From: Tubulanus polymorphus
Lineage: Eukaryota > Nemertea > Palaeonemertea > Tubulaniformes > Tubulanidae
DNA: 64,000 bases
Assembly: GCF_964204645.1 (NCBI RefSeq)
Contig: NC_134027.1
Coordinates: 4,638,485 to 4,702,484 of the forward strand
Reading direction: 5' to 3'
Shown here: positions 38,957 through 52,167 of the stretch, piece by piece
How positions within the stretch are numbered: position 1 is the stretch's first letter
Layout of the letters: each line of letters opens with the position of its first letter
Program-made: the position numbers and the translations under genes
Notes under the pieces: generated by a model
Database searches by the model: none
What the model saw: only the letters and a program-made list of their open reading frames with translations
What the model was told of the DNA's origin: nothing

Positions 38957-41450
38957 ATGGGAATAACTGGCTTATTGAAACTGTATTTAATTCTGGTGTC
39001 AGGCATACATATTTGGATATGTCCTTTCACGAAGGTTGAAGAAAGCTTCAATATGCAGGCCATACATGATATACTGTTTCATGGGGCTGATTTGGATAAG
39101 GTGAGTTCTGTGTATCGATGATTGAACCTTTTGTTTGTATTTATGTTGCAGCAAATAGTGAAGCCTTAAAATATTTATAGACTAGGCCTACTTGAAAATA
39201 TTTATTTATTTATTTCTTTCAGTACGACCATCATGATTTTCCCGGTGTTGTGCCCAGGACGTTTATTGGATCTTTATTCATCTCGGGCTGCTCTTTTCCC
39301 TTTGTTCAGTTCGCAAAGTTTATTGGATTGACAAAGTTTGACTGTCAATATCTGGGTAAGAATTCGATTAATATAATTTCACTCACATTTTGATGCTTTT
39401 ATACTTAATATTCAACAAATAGTAGAAATATTTTTTTTTGTTTTTTTTTCAGTTCGCGGAGTTTTGGCATCATTGGTTCTATTTGGTGTATTTCGTTTAC
39501 ATCGAAGTGTATGCAAGAATTTTTCAGCTAGTGTTGGAAAGTGGTTTCTCGTTATTACTGCGCATCAGTTTCACTTCATGTTTTACCTCTCAAGGCCGTT
39601 GCCGAACATCTTCGCTCTGATTCTTGGTAAAGTACCATCATTAAACTCCATTCTAAAGTCACGTCTTTCTACTAATATGACGTTATATTTCCATCATCGT
39701 TATTGCAGTTTTACTTGCTTTTGATTGGTGGCTTCAGTACAAACATGGTTTATTTATATGGAGTTCAGCATTTGCGATAGTGATTTTCCGTTCAGAACTG
39801 TGTATATTGATGGGATTGATTTTACTGATGGAACTTGTTACATGTAGGCTTTCATTCACTAAAGCCATACTTCACGCCATTCCAGCTGGTGTCATTGCTC
39901 TGGGTATGTACAAATACATGTAAACTATTTCTTATTTGGTATAGTTTTCTCAGTTTGGAAATGCAATCGAAATCTCTGAAATATCTTCCTGATACACAAA
40001 CTTTGAAGTTTATTCATTAGACTGATTTGATTGAAAGTTTTTACGGTTTCTGATATTGGTCCTTTTATTTCCAGCATTTACTATCCTGGTTGATTCCTGG
40101 TTCTGGAAGCGTTGGCTGTGGCCAGAGGGAGAAGTCCTGTATTACAACGTGATTTTAAACAAAAGCTCAGACTGGGGTGTATCCTTTTACAAAAATAATT
40201 AATTCTTTCCAAAAAGCTGCTGCAGAAATAACTACTTTGAAAAATCACTTCCAATTTAGTGATTCGGAAAATTGATAATCTGAATGCATTTAAACAAAAA
40301 GTCTGAAACATCGGCTTTTCCATAAACGGATGCTGTACAAATTTACGGATTATCATAATTATTATTGTTATTATCATAATGATTATTATTATAAATATTA
40401 CTACAAATCCTCATAGTGAAGTGAATGCTTAACATAATGACCAGACATTGCCATTCCTTTGGTACTTCTATTCAGCTATACCTAGAGCTCTGATTTTTAG
40501 TTCATTCCTGGTTCCTGTTGGCGCTTACTTAGATTCCCGATGTCGACAGTTAATCACACCTTCCATCGGATTTGTCTTACTTTATTCGTTTCTGCCTCAC
40601 AAAGAACTTAGATTCATCGTGTATGTCTTCCCCATATTGAATGTAGCAGTGGCCAGTGCCTGCACTCGACTGTAAGTTCAGAATTTTCATTTGATATCGG
40701 TAAAAAATAAGTCACGTTATACGAGATGCTGGATCATTTCTCATACTTGTCATGATTATTCTTATTTTACAGGTACCTTAATCGACGCAAGTCATTAATT
40801 CATTCGTTGATGGCACTGGGATCTTGTTCTCATGTCATTTTCAACTCGTTTGCTGTAGGAATCTTTATTTTTGTATCTCACTATAACTACCCGGGCGGAG
40901 AGGCACTTGTACGCTTACAAAAACTTGAACCTACTGATCTACGTAAGAGTCCAATCAGAAATAACCTTTCCATTCATTTGGTCTTCATTTCTTTCATTGT
41001 TTGTTTATCTATTTTAGGTGTCAATGTTCACATAGACAATTTTGCAGCTCAGACCGGAATAACAAGATTTACTCAATACAATCAAAACTGGATGTAAGTA
41101 GTGATTGATTCACCTTAAAACGTTCTTTAGTCAAATAAAACCACATGAGATATTTATTTTTCCATTTCATGTTCTTCATCTAATATGATTACAGTTTTGA
41201 TAAGACTGAAGGTTTGAAACCAGGAGGAGCGGACATGATGAAATTTACACATCTCATTGTTGGAATTACAAGTTCCAATGGACATAAAGAACTTCAGCCA
41301 TATAGAATAACGCATAAAGTTCTCGGAACTGTAAACGCATTTCACAAAATTCAACCCATTTGGAATGGAAGTACTTTCGGAGTGATGCCTTTTAAAGTGT
41401 TGTTGCAGTCTAAAGTCTATATATTGAAGAAGAAAATTAAAACTGTTTAA
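38957..41450 (+). CDS. ALG12: ALG12, ER alpha-1,6-mannosyltransferase, 492 aa
   Basis: Exons: 38957-39100, 39223-39355, 39453-39626, 39709-39903, 40075-40178, 40445-40671, 40773-40942, 41018-41093, 41195-41450; all are GT-AG and in phase. The product is the dolichyl-P-mannose:Man7GlcNAc2-PP-dolichol mannosyltransferase of GT family 22, a multi-pass ER membrane protein that adds the eighth mannose in the lumen. Evidence: [17 protein letters not shown] at residues 22-38 (the EExFN loop acidic motif), [14 protein letters not shown] from residue 49, the GT22 motif HKELRF at 302-307, and many hydrophobic segments. The length equals that of human ALG12 (488 aa). The 75-base intron 40943-41017 has no stop and keeps frame, so an unspliced form could be translated. 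An AATAAA follows at 41966. The neighbour MGAT5 converges on it. Confidence 0.95.
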
Positions 41451-41965
41451 GTCGATTGTTCATCAAGAGATATTGAAATGAAATGAGCTCTATGATGAAA
41501 GAGAGCAGATATGTACTTGTTATATTTTACATCGATGTTATCATTTTGAATAACCATAACCTCTAGTCATATTTTGAGCTCAATAGTATTTGTTTAATGT
41601 TGTTTATACCCGTCTTCCTTCACTGGTTCTCTTCCAAGTTCATCTTCAACATTGAGTCTTCAATTTGTGGTGTGAAACTGGTCTCTTGATAGACTTCATT
41701 GATTAATTAATTGAATTAGATCTCTGTAAGTATGTAACCTAATGATTACATGTATTAATGTTGTCCAAATCATGTATTCACTCATTATATCATCTATAGC
41801 TGTGGTCTGAATATTTGGCCATGCTTTACCCTATGGTCCAAATTCCCATTGTGCGAGATATTATCCCAAATGAATAGCACTATATGTAGTCGTTGTTAGT
41901 TTTATATTGTAATCTGGTACAACGATTTATACAGCATAGTTACATTGTCAGTAATTCTTGAAGTA

Positions 41966-41971
41966 AATAAA
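41966..41971 (+). promoter_or_regulatory. Poly(A) signal of ALG12
   Basis: AATAAA about 515 bases after the ALG12 stop, before the convergent MGAT5 stop at 42208. The 3' UTR between holds no open frame of note. Confidence 0.55.
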
Positions 41972-42207
41972 CGTAAGTAGAAATTGATAGTCAGTATTGA
42001 TTCTCTGTTCTAAGCTTCTCGAAAGGAATTCGATGGTAGGAGATGATCTAATTATGATGTTCGTCTCCGATTCGGGAATTGTAATAAATGGTTAGATATA
42101 TTGACTGCGAATGAAATTTCCGTGTTCTTCCATTTGAACGCCATCGTCTCGAAAGCGTTCGTAATAAGGTACAAAAAGAAGAATTGAAAATGAATATAGT
42201 ATATTCG

Positions 42208-45200
42208 TTAAAGACATTTCGTACATAAAGCGGATTGGTATTTGATGAAATCGCGGCATGGGCAGATTCTATTGTATGGGTACCGACCCTGGGAACAACT
42301 ATACAACAAACGTTCGTTTTGAAAGGAGCACTCCTTTCCTCCTTGGACGGTAGCTGGATATATCACATCTTCCTTGAACGCAGATGAGTCACATGATATG
42401 TTGGATCTGAAAAGAAAAATGTAGTCATACAAAAATGTATCCAAGGTCTTCAACTCGGATGCTGTAACCATTGTGGATGTCGTTCAAATATCGTACCTAT
42501 GCATCGAGTGAATGTTGTTTATGAATGGAAAGAACACCTGCTCGCACACGAGATCTGAAATTAAAGTTACTAATACAAAAAAACGCTCAAAATGTGTGTA
42601 ATTGTAATCATAATGCAAAGAGGCAAACTGCATCTTCATGTGCAGTTTTTGAGAAATATATTTGGCAAATATACACGAGAGAACATTTTGTAATTGCGGA
42701 GAAAACAGTCTGCTGGCAATTTCAAGTTGATATTACCACCAGATGGCGAATGAGAGCACAAGCGAGCGTATTAAGAGACGGGTATATATTTTTCGACGCT
42801 AATCTTGTATAATTGCTTTTGAAGAGAACATAAATTATAATCGTTATTATCAATATCATCATTAAAGTAATCATAGACTAATAAAGATGAAAAGACTCGT
42901 GTAATAAAGCCCATATGACTGTATACTGCTACCTTTTTTAAGACACGCTTGATTACACGATGCGCCAGTTGCACCCACCACCAAAACCATCGATGATACA
43001 GGTGGCCATATTGTCGAAGAATTCCTGTCTTTACAAAAATCCTGTTTCGTCGTGTACACATGCAGGCGTTCCATAAACCCATAGGCGGTGAATTCGTACG
43101 GAATGAACGGTTTAGTTTCGGCCTGTAGAAAAATAACTCAGTCCTTATCACTGGGTTCGTTCCGATTCACATTTCCTTTCAATATTGGTTTTCAAATAGG
43201 CGTACTTACAGTTTCATATATGATACGCCTCACGAGATCTGTAACAGCGGCAGTGTCCACGATGTTTATTGTATAAGCGTGTGGAGGTCCAACATAATCC
43301 TCCAAATATGGCACTTGGCTATTTACCTGAACATTTCGAGAGGAAAAAATCAGAAAATGTCATTTGAGTTTTGAGTGAATTAGTACTGTCAATTTTTTCG
43401 GACCTCACGAGTGGTTGGTTTCCCGGAATCTTTGATGCCATTTTCCAAACGTGGATTTAGGAACACGCACCCTGATGCTATCGCTTCAAGCGCCCCGGAA
43501 CTTTCGAGAGGTTGTCCCGTACCGATACATATCTAAACAAGAGTTGGTAGAAAATTAAACAGTATTCATTTGAGACAATCTTTAACCATGTTATTGGCTT
43601 ATAAAGGAAAATAACAAAAAACACCCGATCAATGAATACTCTTCTTGTTTCACTGAGAAATCTTACTTTGGCTCTCTTTACCAAACTATGGTATTCTGAA
43701 TGACTGACGACACCGTGATTTATTATCTTTTTGTTGTTCAGTGATTTCACCGATAGAGTGGCATGTACCGGCAAAATAGATTGGATAGCTTCTATATATT
43801 TCTCCTTACCCTGAATAAATAAGATTTTTTAATTGAATTATACGGGTACACAACAGAAGCACGGTAACATCAGCGTTTCATTAGCGTTTCTTTTGTGCGA
43901 TTGAAACATCTGTCCATGGATTTATAATGATAGATATCATACGTTCCTGAATCGTCATGTTATACTCTGATTACAGATGCCATGCCATCGAAGTTTGTAC
44001 GATGATCTCTTCTTAGTAAATTCAAACTAACCTCTAGGTAGCGTAACGACTTTCCATAAATTAGAGCAAAGTTTTCTTTCTTTGAGTATTTGTGACTTTT
44101 CAAACGAGAAGGCACTACGAATCCCATAAATGAGTTATCTGGCGTATGAGCTGCATATAGAAGATTTGCATACAAATATCAAAAGCACAACCTGTCAACA
44201 AGCACCCATTAATTTTCCTGATATTATTCGATTGATTTTTTTCATCGTCCGATTTGACTGCTGTAGGAACGGGTAGAGGAAAAACGCTTAATTTCTCTTT
44301 CAATAAACTGCTTTGCTCACGATTGTGCTGGGTCGATATGCATTTAATTTGAGAATGTAATCAGCAGATGAAAATTATCGATGACTGAATTACGGAATGG
44401 CCCGTTCGCTGAAAGTGTATAGATTTGCATGCTACTGATGGAAAGTGTAGTAGATTTTCACGCATTTTGATAAAAATCACTCGCATTGCCTTATACACGC
44501 AGGTGTCTATAAAAACTGAATCCTATGTAAACCAGCAATACAAAAATACATGTTAATATATGTTAAATTTGTTAGCTCCCTGGTATATACAGAATACATA
44601 TATTTTTTTATATCTATGTTAAGTTTGCCCTAATCATCTGTGCACAATGCAGTGATCCGGGAATAATAAATTAATAATAAATTTATTTCCACAATAAAAT
44701 TACAACAGGTCATAAAGAGATATACAAATATGAAATGTTTTAATATAATGTGGAGGAGATTAGATGAAGCCAATGAAGGCTTATAAAATCTCTAATCCCC
44801 TAGCATACACCGATTCACTCAACTCATACACACATGCAGTCATACACCTTCACCCAACATGCACCCACACACGTAGTCACTCAGGCGGTCAATCACACTA
44901 TCTTTCATTCACTCTTACAATCTGGTAATAGATGGCAGATACAGACAGATTAATTACAAATTCATTAGATACAATTTAAGTTTTCTTTTGAAAGTATCTA
45001 TACACGACAGAATCTCTTAAACCCCATTCTTTATAGCAGTTCATTTCTTTTAAAATTGTTACGAAAATCAAAACATTATATATATTTGTATACTAACGGA
45101 AATACGTGAAGAATTGCTTCAAGTGGAGTCCTAGACCTCCGTACGTTGAGCGGTATTTCATCGCTGCCGGATGTCGAGGGTTTGGATAGTTAAACATAGC

Positions 45201-46982
45201 TTCCGTTCCATATGCATCTAGCAATCTTAGACGACACCTTTAAAAAACAAAATCACCGCTGACCACGTTCCTAGAACTCATATAGCGCTAGTACCGATAA
45301 ACTTTGTCAATCATTGGTGGTTGATTGGGTCGACGATTGATCTCCTTTTATCGGCATTGAGTACGAGAGATGGATTAGAGAATACCCGTGTGATACAAGC
45401 CACGCAGAGACGCATCAAAGAGAATCCATAATTGACTCACTTGTATTTTTTGAAGACACTTTTACTGAGTTGCTTTGCTCCAATGATATCTGTATATATC
45501 AAATCAAACCCACCATACTGACATCCAGGTTGGGTTAGTGTTAACCTTGAAAATAAAAATGATAAGGTCGCCCGTAATCCAGTCAGGTAGGTGGTGTGAA
45601 TAAGAGATAAATACTGCTAAAACAAAAATGAATTAGGCAGCGCTTCTTTTTCTCTAATATTTTTTCCAATAATTTCGCTTACGTATGTTTTTGTATATAT
45701 ATAATAGCGATTTCTTTTTACCTTGCCGATGTTTTCTTAAAATCATGCCGTAGGACGACATTATGACCTAGAGCGTGTAGGGCTGCTATGACGTCAGCCC
45801 ACTGGACAAGGTCACCGAGGGGTCCACCTGTACGTATTACCCCCGGTTGAGCCATATTCGTTAACGTGACCACTCCGGGTATAACTAATATCTGTGAAAA
45901 AATGATACCCATTGATCATTTGCAGTGACAACTTAATAAAAAGATGAATCCAGTGCGTATTATATGATAGTACACAGATGCAAGGCATTATGTATGGATA
46001 CGTGATCAGCTGGATTTTGTTTATGAGCAAACTGCGATTTTGTTGATATCTGAAAAAAACTGTTTCAGCCACTTTCATCGCAACAAAACTTCGATTAATT
46101 TTCAGTAAAATCGTTTTTAGTTAAAAGTTTCACTTTATTTGAAACAATGCTCTCTTTGATTGAGACCTTGGATGGTTTCACCATACCCGTTTTGCCGGTG
46201 GCGCTAATTTGCTGTGATTATTTCGCATTTCAGTCGCCGTCTCAAGCCACTCCGACCACATACTCGTGATCCGTTGTTTAATCCAGTCCCAGTGCCAATC
46301 ATCTCCCATTTGAGAACTTAATTCAGATAATGTCGGTATATTTCCACTCGGAGGTGCCTGTAGAAAATTCAATATTATCTTGTTTTTCGTTTGTTGTAAA
46401 GTTTCGTGTTTCATATAGATGTACGTAGATATGCATATCCGAAGCACACCAGAAATTATCGAAAAAATTAATGAATGATAAAATAACTGAAAAAATCACC
46501 ACTCTTCCAAGGCACGATCGGTTTTCGTGTCAACTATGAATTATTTATCTTATACAGCAGTCATTGAAGATGCAAATAGTATAATCAAACGCATACATAT
46601 GTACGTAGGTGGACAGAAACATTTTCGGCTGTTATTTTCTTTACGGTGATTAAACTGTGATCTGGAATCTCACCGTTTTATCTGGGCATTTATTCCACGG
46701 TTCACGCTTTGAAGTCTGAACAGGGGTAGAAGTCTCAGCAGTTGTTCGTAGTGGCGGTTGAGGAGTAGCATTTAGTCCGTTTGTTGCGCGAGGGCTCCAT
46801 ATTTTCGCAGTGAAGGACAGCGTCAGTATGTAAATGCTGAAACACGCTAACATCACCTTCATTACGCGGACAACGTTTTTAAATCTCACCATTTGTCGTA
46901 ACCTATTATACGGAAACGTATTTGGCATTCGTGTGATTCCCTCTACAGGAAATATCACGATGAAATTATCTTGACAAAACAT
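42208..46982 (-). CDS. MGAT5: MGAT5-like N-acetylglucosaminyltransferase V, 616 aa
   Basis: Exons (minus): 46982-46674, 46357-46187, 45891-45722, 45545-45441, 45237-45098, 44150-44032, 43810-43667, 43532-43404, 43326-43210, 43122-42933, 42554-42497, 42406-42208; all are GT-AG and in phase. The family (GT18) adds beta-1,6-GlcNAc to N-glycans in the Golgi. Residues 43-57 form a signal-anchor helix, giving type II topology. Family strings are GGPLGDLVQWADV (182-194), HTPDNSFMGFVV (300-311), ALEAIASGCVFLNP (400-413), YEFT and KQDFC in exon 10, and the Cys-rich end CPCRDFIKYQSALCTKC. The protein is shorter than human MGAT5 (741 aa) because most of the stem and N-terminal luminal part is missing. 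Asp187 stands where human MGAT5 has Glu297, reported as the catalytic base. The first Met could also be residue 19 or 31. MGAT5B or a divergent paralogue is possible. Confidence 0.9.
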
Positions 46983-49900
46983 TTTGGTTTGAAAAATATC
47001 TCTGAAAGCTAGAGTCTAGATAAAAAATTTATACACGTCTCATCGGGGCATTTTTTGTTAATTCAAGCGAGATGTATGATGCAATGTATGATGGCTAGAC
47101 GACTAGAGGTCCCTTTTCACATCCGTAAAAATGGTTCTGCTGATGTCCCCCAATATTTGAAGACATTATTAACACGTAATTAGCTAAACTTGTAGATCGG
47201 TTTTAAAGGCGAACGAACTCTAGAAAACACGCGTATCGTTTGCACAACGGTCAGAGAGAATGTTGTTATCACCTTCAACTTCTACCTGTTAATCTAGTTA
47301 ACTAGTGGATAACGAACGAGCTTCCTCTGAAATCTGAATCCCACGGCCAAAATAGTGTGCTAAGAATTGTTCACATATTCCGGTTTCGTTATAAAGGATT
47401 CCTGCAATTGTATATTCCTTATTTTCCCGCCTATGTATCACGAAAAATCAGCAGATTAACAGCTGGTTCTATAGTAAGCTCATTTTCTTTGTCTAATAAA
47501 CTCTCAAGCTGTCACCAGTGGTTATACTATGCTTATATATGTGTATATCTTTAACAAGTTAACTCAGAAAGCAAACAAACTCGGTTTTAAGAATACATGA
47601 ATAATGATGATAATAATATGACGATAATAATATAACGATAATGATAAGAATAATGATAATGATGATATGATATGATTAATAACTGTTACTTAAGAATGTA
47701 TAGTCGAGACATATTTCGAATCTGCTGTAGAATCATATTTACAAGTTTACGTAACAATGCGTTATTTTTGTGAATTTGGTCTGATAAACTCCCCGTCACC
47801 TCGCGGCACGGTAAAACCGCAATGAAATGAAAATCTTTCAACTTTACCTGCCACATTTTGAAATACATAGTAAAATATCCATATCGATTCCCCCGCGGAT
47901 GAATCGTTGTTTTTTGTCTGTTAAACAAAATAATTATCCTAATTCAAATGATTAGGTTGACGAGACGCGCGATCTACCATCTACACAGCATTCTTGGTAA
48001 CCAGTGTGCTCTGATGTCACTGCTGTAGGCGCGCGGCGTCAACGTCAGAAAGTTCGATGAAACGATTCCCGGCGTCTGGATTAATTCTGTATTTCTGTCC
48101 ATTCGTCATCATTTTCAATCAAACTGCGCATACTACAAGTTCGTGATCTGAAAGTATCATTTGTTATCAATCGCAATCGAAGTCGATGAATTCACGTTTG
48201 ACTTTTCTTTTTATCTTTTTATCTTTTTATGTATGCTTGTGCCATCAATACTAGAGGAGTACGTGGGAAATGGAGCGGCTATTACAGCAAATACGTATGC
48301 ACTTCATCTCACCAAAAATAGATATTTTTGATCTCACCCATAGGCTGACGGAATAACTTTCGCACATCCTTCTAAAAACGCTCAGAGTGCATGAAAATTA
48401 GAGAACATTTTCAGCAGAGCATCCCCTTTGTTAATCCATGGCTCGGTTTCTGTCAAATGCCGCCGATCTGCTTGTGTGTCTTGTCATTGACTCTCGGTAC
48501 GCTCATATTTCCTTTAAAATGGTGTATTGATTAAGTTAATCAAACTAGGGACTGCAGAACTATATGACATTCAATCAAAACCTATGTTTCAAAAATGAAC
48601 GCAAATTATCGCAACAATGGGGACCTCGAGGGACCGCCACAAAATGGCGACTAGAAACTGGAAACTTCTTTATCTAATTTCGGCTCGTATACGGTGGCCT
48701 TCAGCTAGTGATATCTCAGTTCACTTGGCTTGCAGGACATACTCAATGCATGACGTCCATCTCAGTCTCCTTTTCTTGATGAAAGGTTCTTCATCGGCTA
48801 TTGGATCATTTTATGTTCCGTGATTGTACCGGTGGCATGCGTCAAGTTTCTCTCTTTTTATCTCCGAAAAGATCAATATCACTTTGTTCTGAGTAGCTAA
48901 CTCCGTATAGATAAAAATCTTGAAAAAGATCGATTAAATAATGTCCCCGGGACGCCTTCTATCTCTAAGTTCCAAGATGAATTTTGAATTCATTTAGCTT
49001 GGGCATAAATCCTTTTTTCTATGTTCCCAGGGCTATAAACACAGCTGTGTTAGCTGTTTGCAACACTTGAGGGTGCGACCTAGGACAACAACATTCAAAT
49101 AAATTGCATCTGGTGTGATGATATAGCCAGCCGTAAAATAATGAAGTGATATCTTTTAATTCAAACAAACATTAACCTGTAGCTATTGATCTATCCTGCC
49201 ATTAGACAACGAAAATAAAAATGAAATGAAATCATTTAGCGTGTTTATATAAAAAAATACGTCTACAAGTAATCAGCAAATACAATTATGAGTTTATTTT
49301 TGTACGGATGTGTCTTCTAGCATGCCCGCTATCGTGTCACATACAGCGGCGATATCGTATACGATGTAGCCAGTTGCTATTGGGTTTTTCTAATAACATG
49401 TAATCATTATTTTTCTAACCTATCAATTCTCTGTTTTCTAATTCTAACGATGTTGATGTATCTTCATTCCTAAATAGCCATAGCGGGCATTTCGGCTCAT
49501 CAATTAGTCTGAAATGCTGCAATTCCAAGCCAATTCTGCTATTGATTGCAAGCGGCAGTTGATCCTGCGTGATATAAACAACATCTATAATTTACAACGT
49601 TCAACATTAGAAAATCTTGATTTCATGCTTGAATTCATATATAACGGGCGTATTTCCATCGGAAATCACACTTGTATCAAGCGATATGTATTTCACTTCT
49701 CTTCAATTCTTAAAATTGGGTCGAAAATCCCAATATCAACATGCGCTGTACCTAATACAAAACGTACGTAGCCTTAATATAATCTGCCCGATCAGAAGGT
49801 TCATACAATCAAGCCTTACATTGATGATTGATAAGCTGTCTGAAAGTATGGTTTCTAAATGAATACGAGATTAGAAGACGACGTGTTACAGAAACCCCAC

Positions 49901-51215
49901 ATAGTGCTAAGATGTCGTGAAGTACTTACACATCGTTACCATTCACATGTCTATCTATCATTCACACCAACCAACCAACAATATTAAAATCCAACGATAA
50001 TCTCATAAAAATCCCGTTCATTTTATCATCGTTCCAATTTGGACATGAAAACTGTCAAGCGATTTTGGAAAGTAATGCCGTAACATCAAGCGAATCAAAG
50101 AGTAGTTCGCATCATATCTATCCCAGCATCAATCGTCTTAATGCATGCATGGGTCGGCTCCGGCAGCCGAAATATCATTTACACTAAAAGCAGTAGTTGA
50201 CAGGCTAGCCGTGATTAATTGCCATGACATTCTATCACCGATGGCAACTGGATTTCTGAGATTGAGTTGCAAAGATGGAGACACCACAATCTAAAAACAC
50301 ACGCTAGCAATCGGAATAATTGGCAGATTTCCCTAGTGAAAGTCGATCGGTTGTTTGAAGAGCATCTACCGCGCTCGAGGCACAATCATCGGCGGCATAC
50401 ATGTATATCGAGTGATGTATATGTTATTTTTCATACTATTCTAAACATAAGGCGTTTTCAGAAAACCTAATTAAAACGGTTTTAGAAGTTCACTCGAACG
50501 ATTTTATCGGTTTAACCTGATTTCATTTGGATTCGAAAAATAAAAACATCGTCGTTGCGTTAACTTTCGATATATTTTATGACATATTGATAATGTATGA
50601 ATTGAAGGATCTCTACTAACAATACTTGCTCCTCAATAAACCCCGAAAACGTATTGAATGGAGTTCGTAGTTAAAAACACCCGTGGTTTACCACAGGGTT
50701 TTCGCTAGTGTCAATTTAAAAAAAAAACATGCAATTCGTAATGCTGAATATAACACAACTACATTATATGCCATTCCAAGTGTACTTAATTGGCTTTGAA
50801 ACCTGTAGACTTTCATTTATCCGAGTGCTCTTGAATGCCAACCGGAAAAATACAGGATTTTGCCGGTAGACCTGCTTCCAATATCAGGATAACGTGAGGT
50901 CTATGCTACACACTTTTTAATCTGACACACGGAGCTACCGGAAATTAGCGGTCTTACAGAAAACCCGGCTTCTACGGAAACTAATCGGAAGTGATATGGC
51001 TAGAAATGTACCGCCCGTAAAAGAATTGATAATTTTTGCAGTCCCTCTGAATTTTGGTAGTCGTTGTTTTATTTGATTCACTGTAGACTGTTTCTGTTAG
51101 AGGAAAGATTTTCGCATCAACATTAAGAAAGGCGCCACTTTATATCCATGTATATAAACGCAAAAGCTCCAAGAGAAATTGATAGGGCTTTGAGTACAGA
51201 TGGATATTGTATCTT

Positions 51216-51246
<31 letters not shown>

Positions 51247-52167
51247 TCTGCCGTGTACTTAGTCACAGTGGGCGACGATTCCTCGATTATTAATCTCCGC
51301 TCTCGGCCGAGGATGCGTCTCACGATAATTCAGTGGAAGGATACAATCTGCTCGTTTGAGTGACAGGGTCGACGTTCTCTTCGTTTGCCAATAAATTGCC
51401 TGTCATATTGCACCGTGATAAACCGCTGATGCATCTAGTCAAGCAGCAGCCGCATCATCGATGACAGGTATAAGTGACAACGACGCATTTGAGTAGGAAA
51501 AGCAGACTCCATCAACAAATCCAAAGACGAGTGGGGCTGAAGGATTGAGGAGTGATTCCGCTTCGACACGACCCTGAAGAAACCCGTTTAGGTGTAGATT
51601 CATGAGACGGATCCTGGCCCGCCGGCTCAACGTATTCATCAGTCTGTTCTTCAATCCGCGTTTTTATCACACTTTTTGTATGTTTCATTCTGTTTGTACG
51701 GCGAACCTTTGGTGCAAGACCAACCCGGGCACATTCACGCCGCTGGGAAACTATGTAATCTACTAAACAACCAGTATACAGAGTCGGTATGACCATAGAC
51801 TATAAAATTAAAAATTCCGTTGTATGACAAATGGGATCAGTACTTCTGTGAGTCAGTTTCTGTTTGCAGAATGATATACTCCGGTCCCAGACCCGGCCCG
51901 CCACCGCCAGCGGGAAAAATTCTACTTGTTTCTTTTGCTACTTAGCAGTTCGCCGATGACAATCATGCAATGCTCACCACGATTTAACCACAACTATTAT
52001 TTACATTTCCCAGTGACTTTTGACACTTCTGATCCTGGCGGCTCTGAACCCGTTGACAAGCGAATGCCACTTTACCTTATCACTGCCTATTGTCAACACC
52101 TGTTTGGTTGTTTTTGAAATAGTTAATAAGAATCAGCTGAATTTGTTTGTTCTCGAATGACAGTTTA
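46983..52167. other. Intergenic stretch between MGAT5 and the PEP-synthase-like gene
   Basis: The two genes diverge from here, so both promoters should lie within it. I see an ATR-rich simple repeat near 47598-47680 and a (TA)n run at 51216-51238. At 48627-48636 is CAAAATGGCG, a YY1-like word. Open frames are short and unconvincing; one on the minus strand at 47686-47928 might be 5' exon sequence of MGAT5, but the signal anchor already lies in the 46982 exon. Confidence 0.5.
51216..51238. repeat. (TA)n microsatellite
   Basis: About eleven and a half TA units, followed by a broken GTATATA tail. Confidence 0.95.

Noticed and set aside
44650-44900. TAA/AAT-rich tail next to a CACACA-rich stretch, like the 3' end of a non-LTR retrotransposon
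   Set aside because: No reverse-transcriptase sequence or target duplication was found; it lies in an MGAT5 intron and may be simple sequence.
47686-47928. 80-codon minus-strand frame upstream of MGAT5
   Set aside because: The signal anchor already begins in the 46982 exon, and no splice path adds this frame to it sensibly.
51439-51796. Overlapping minus-strand frames of 71 and 94 codons
   Set aside because: Two different frames look equally protein-like over the same bases, with no family match or splice support.
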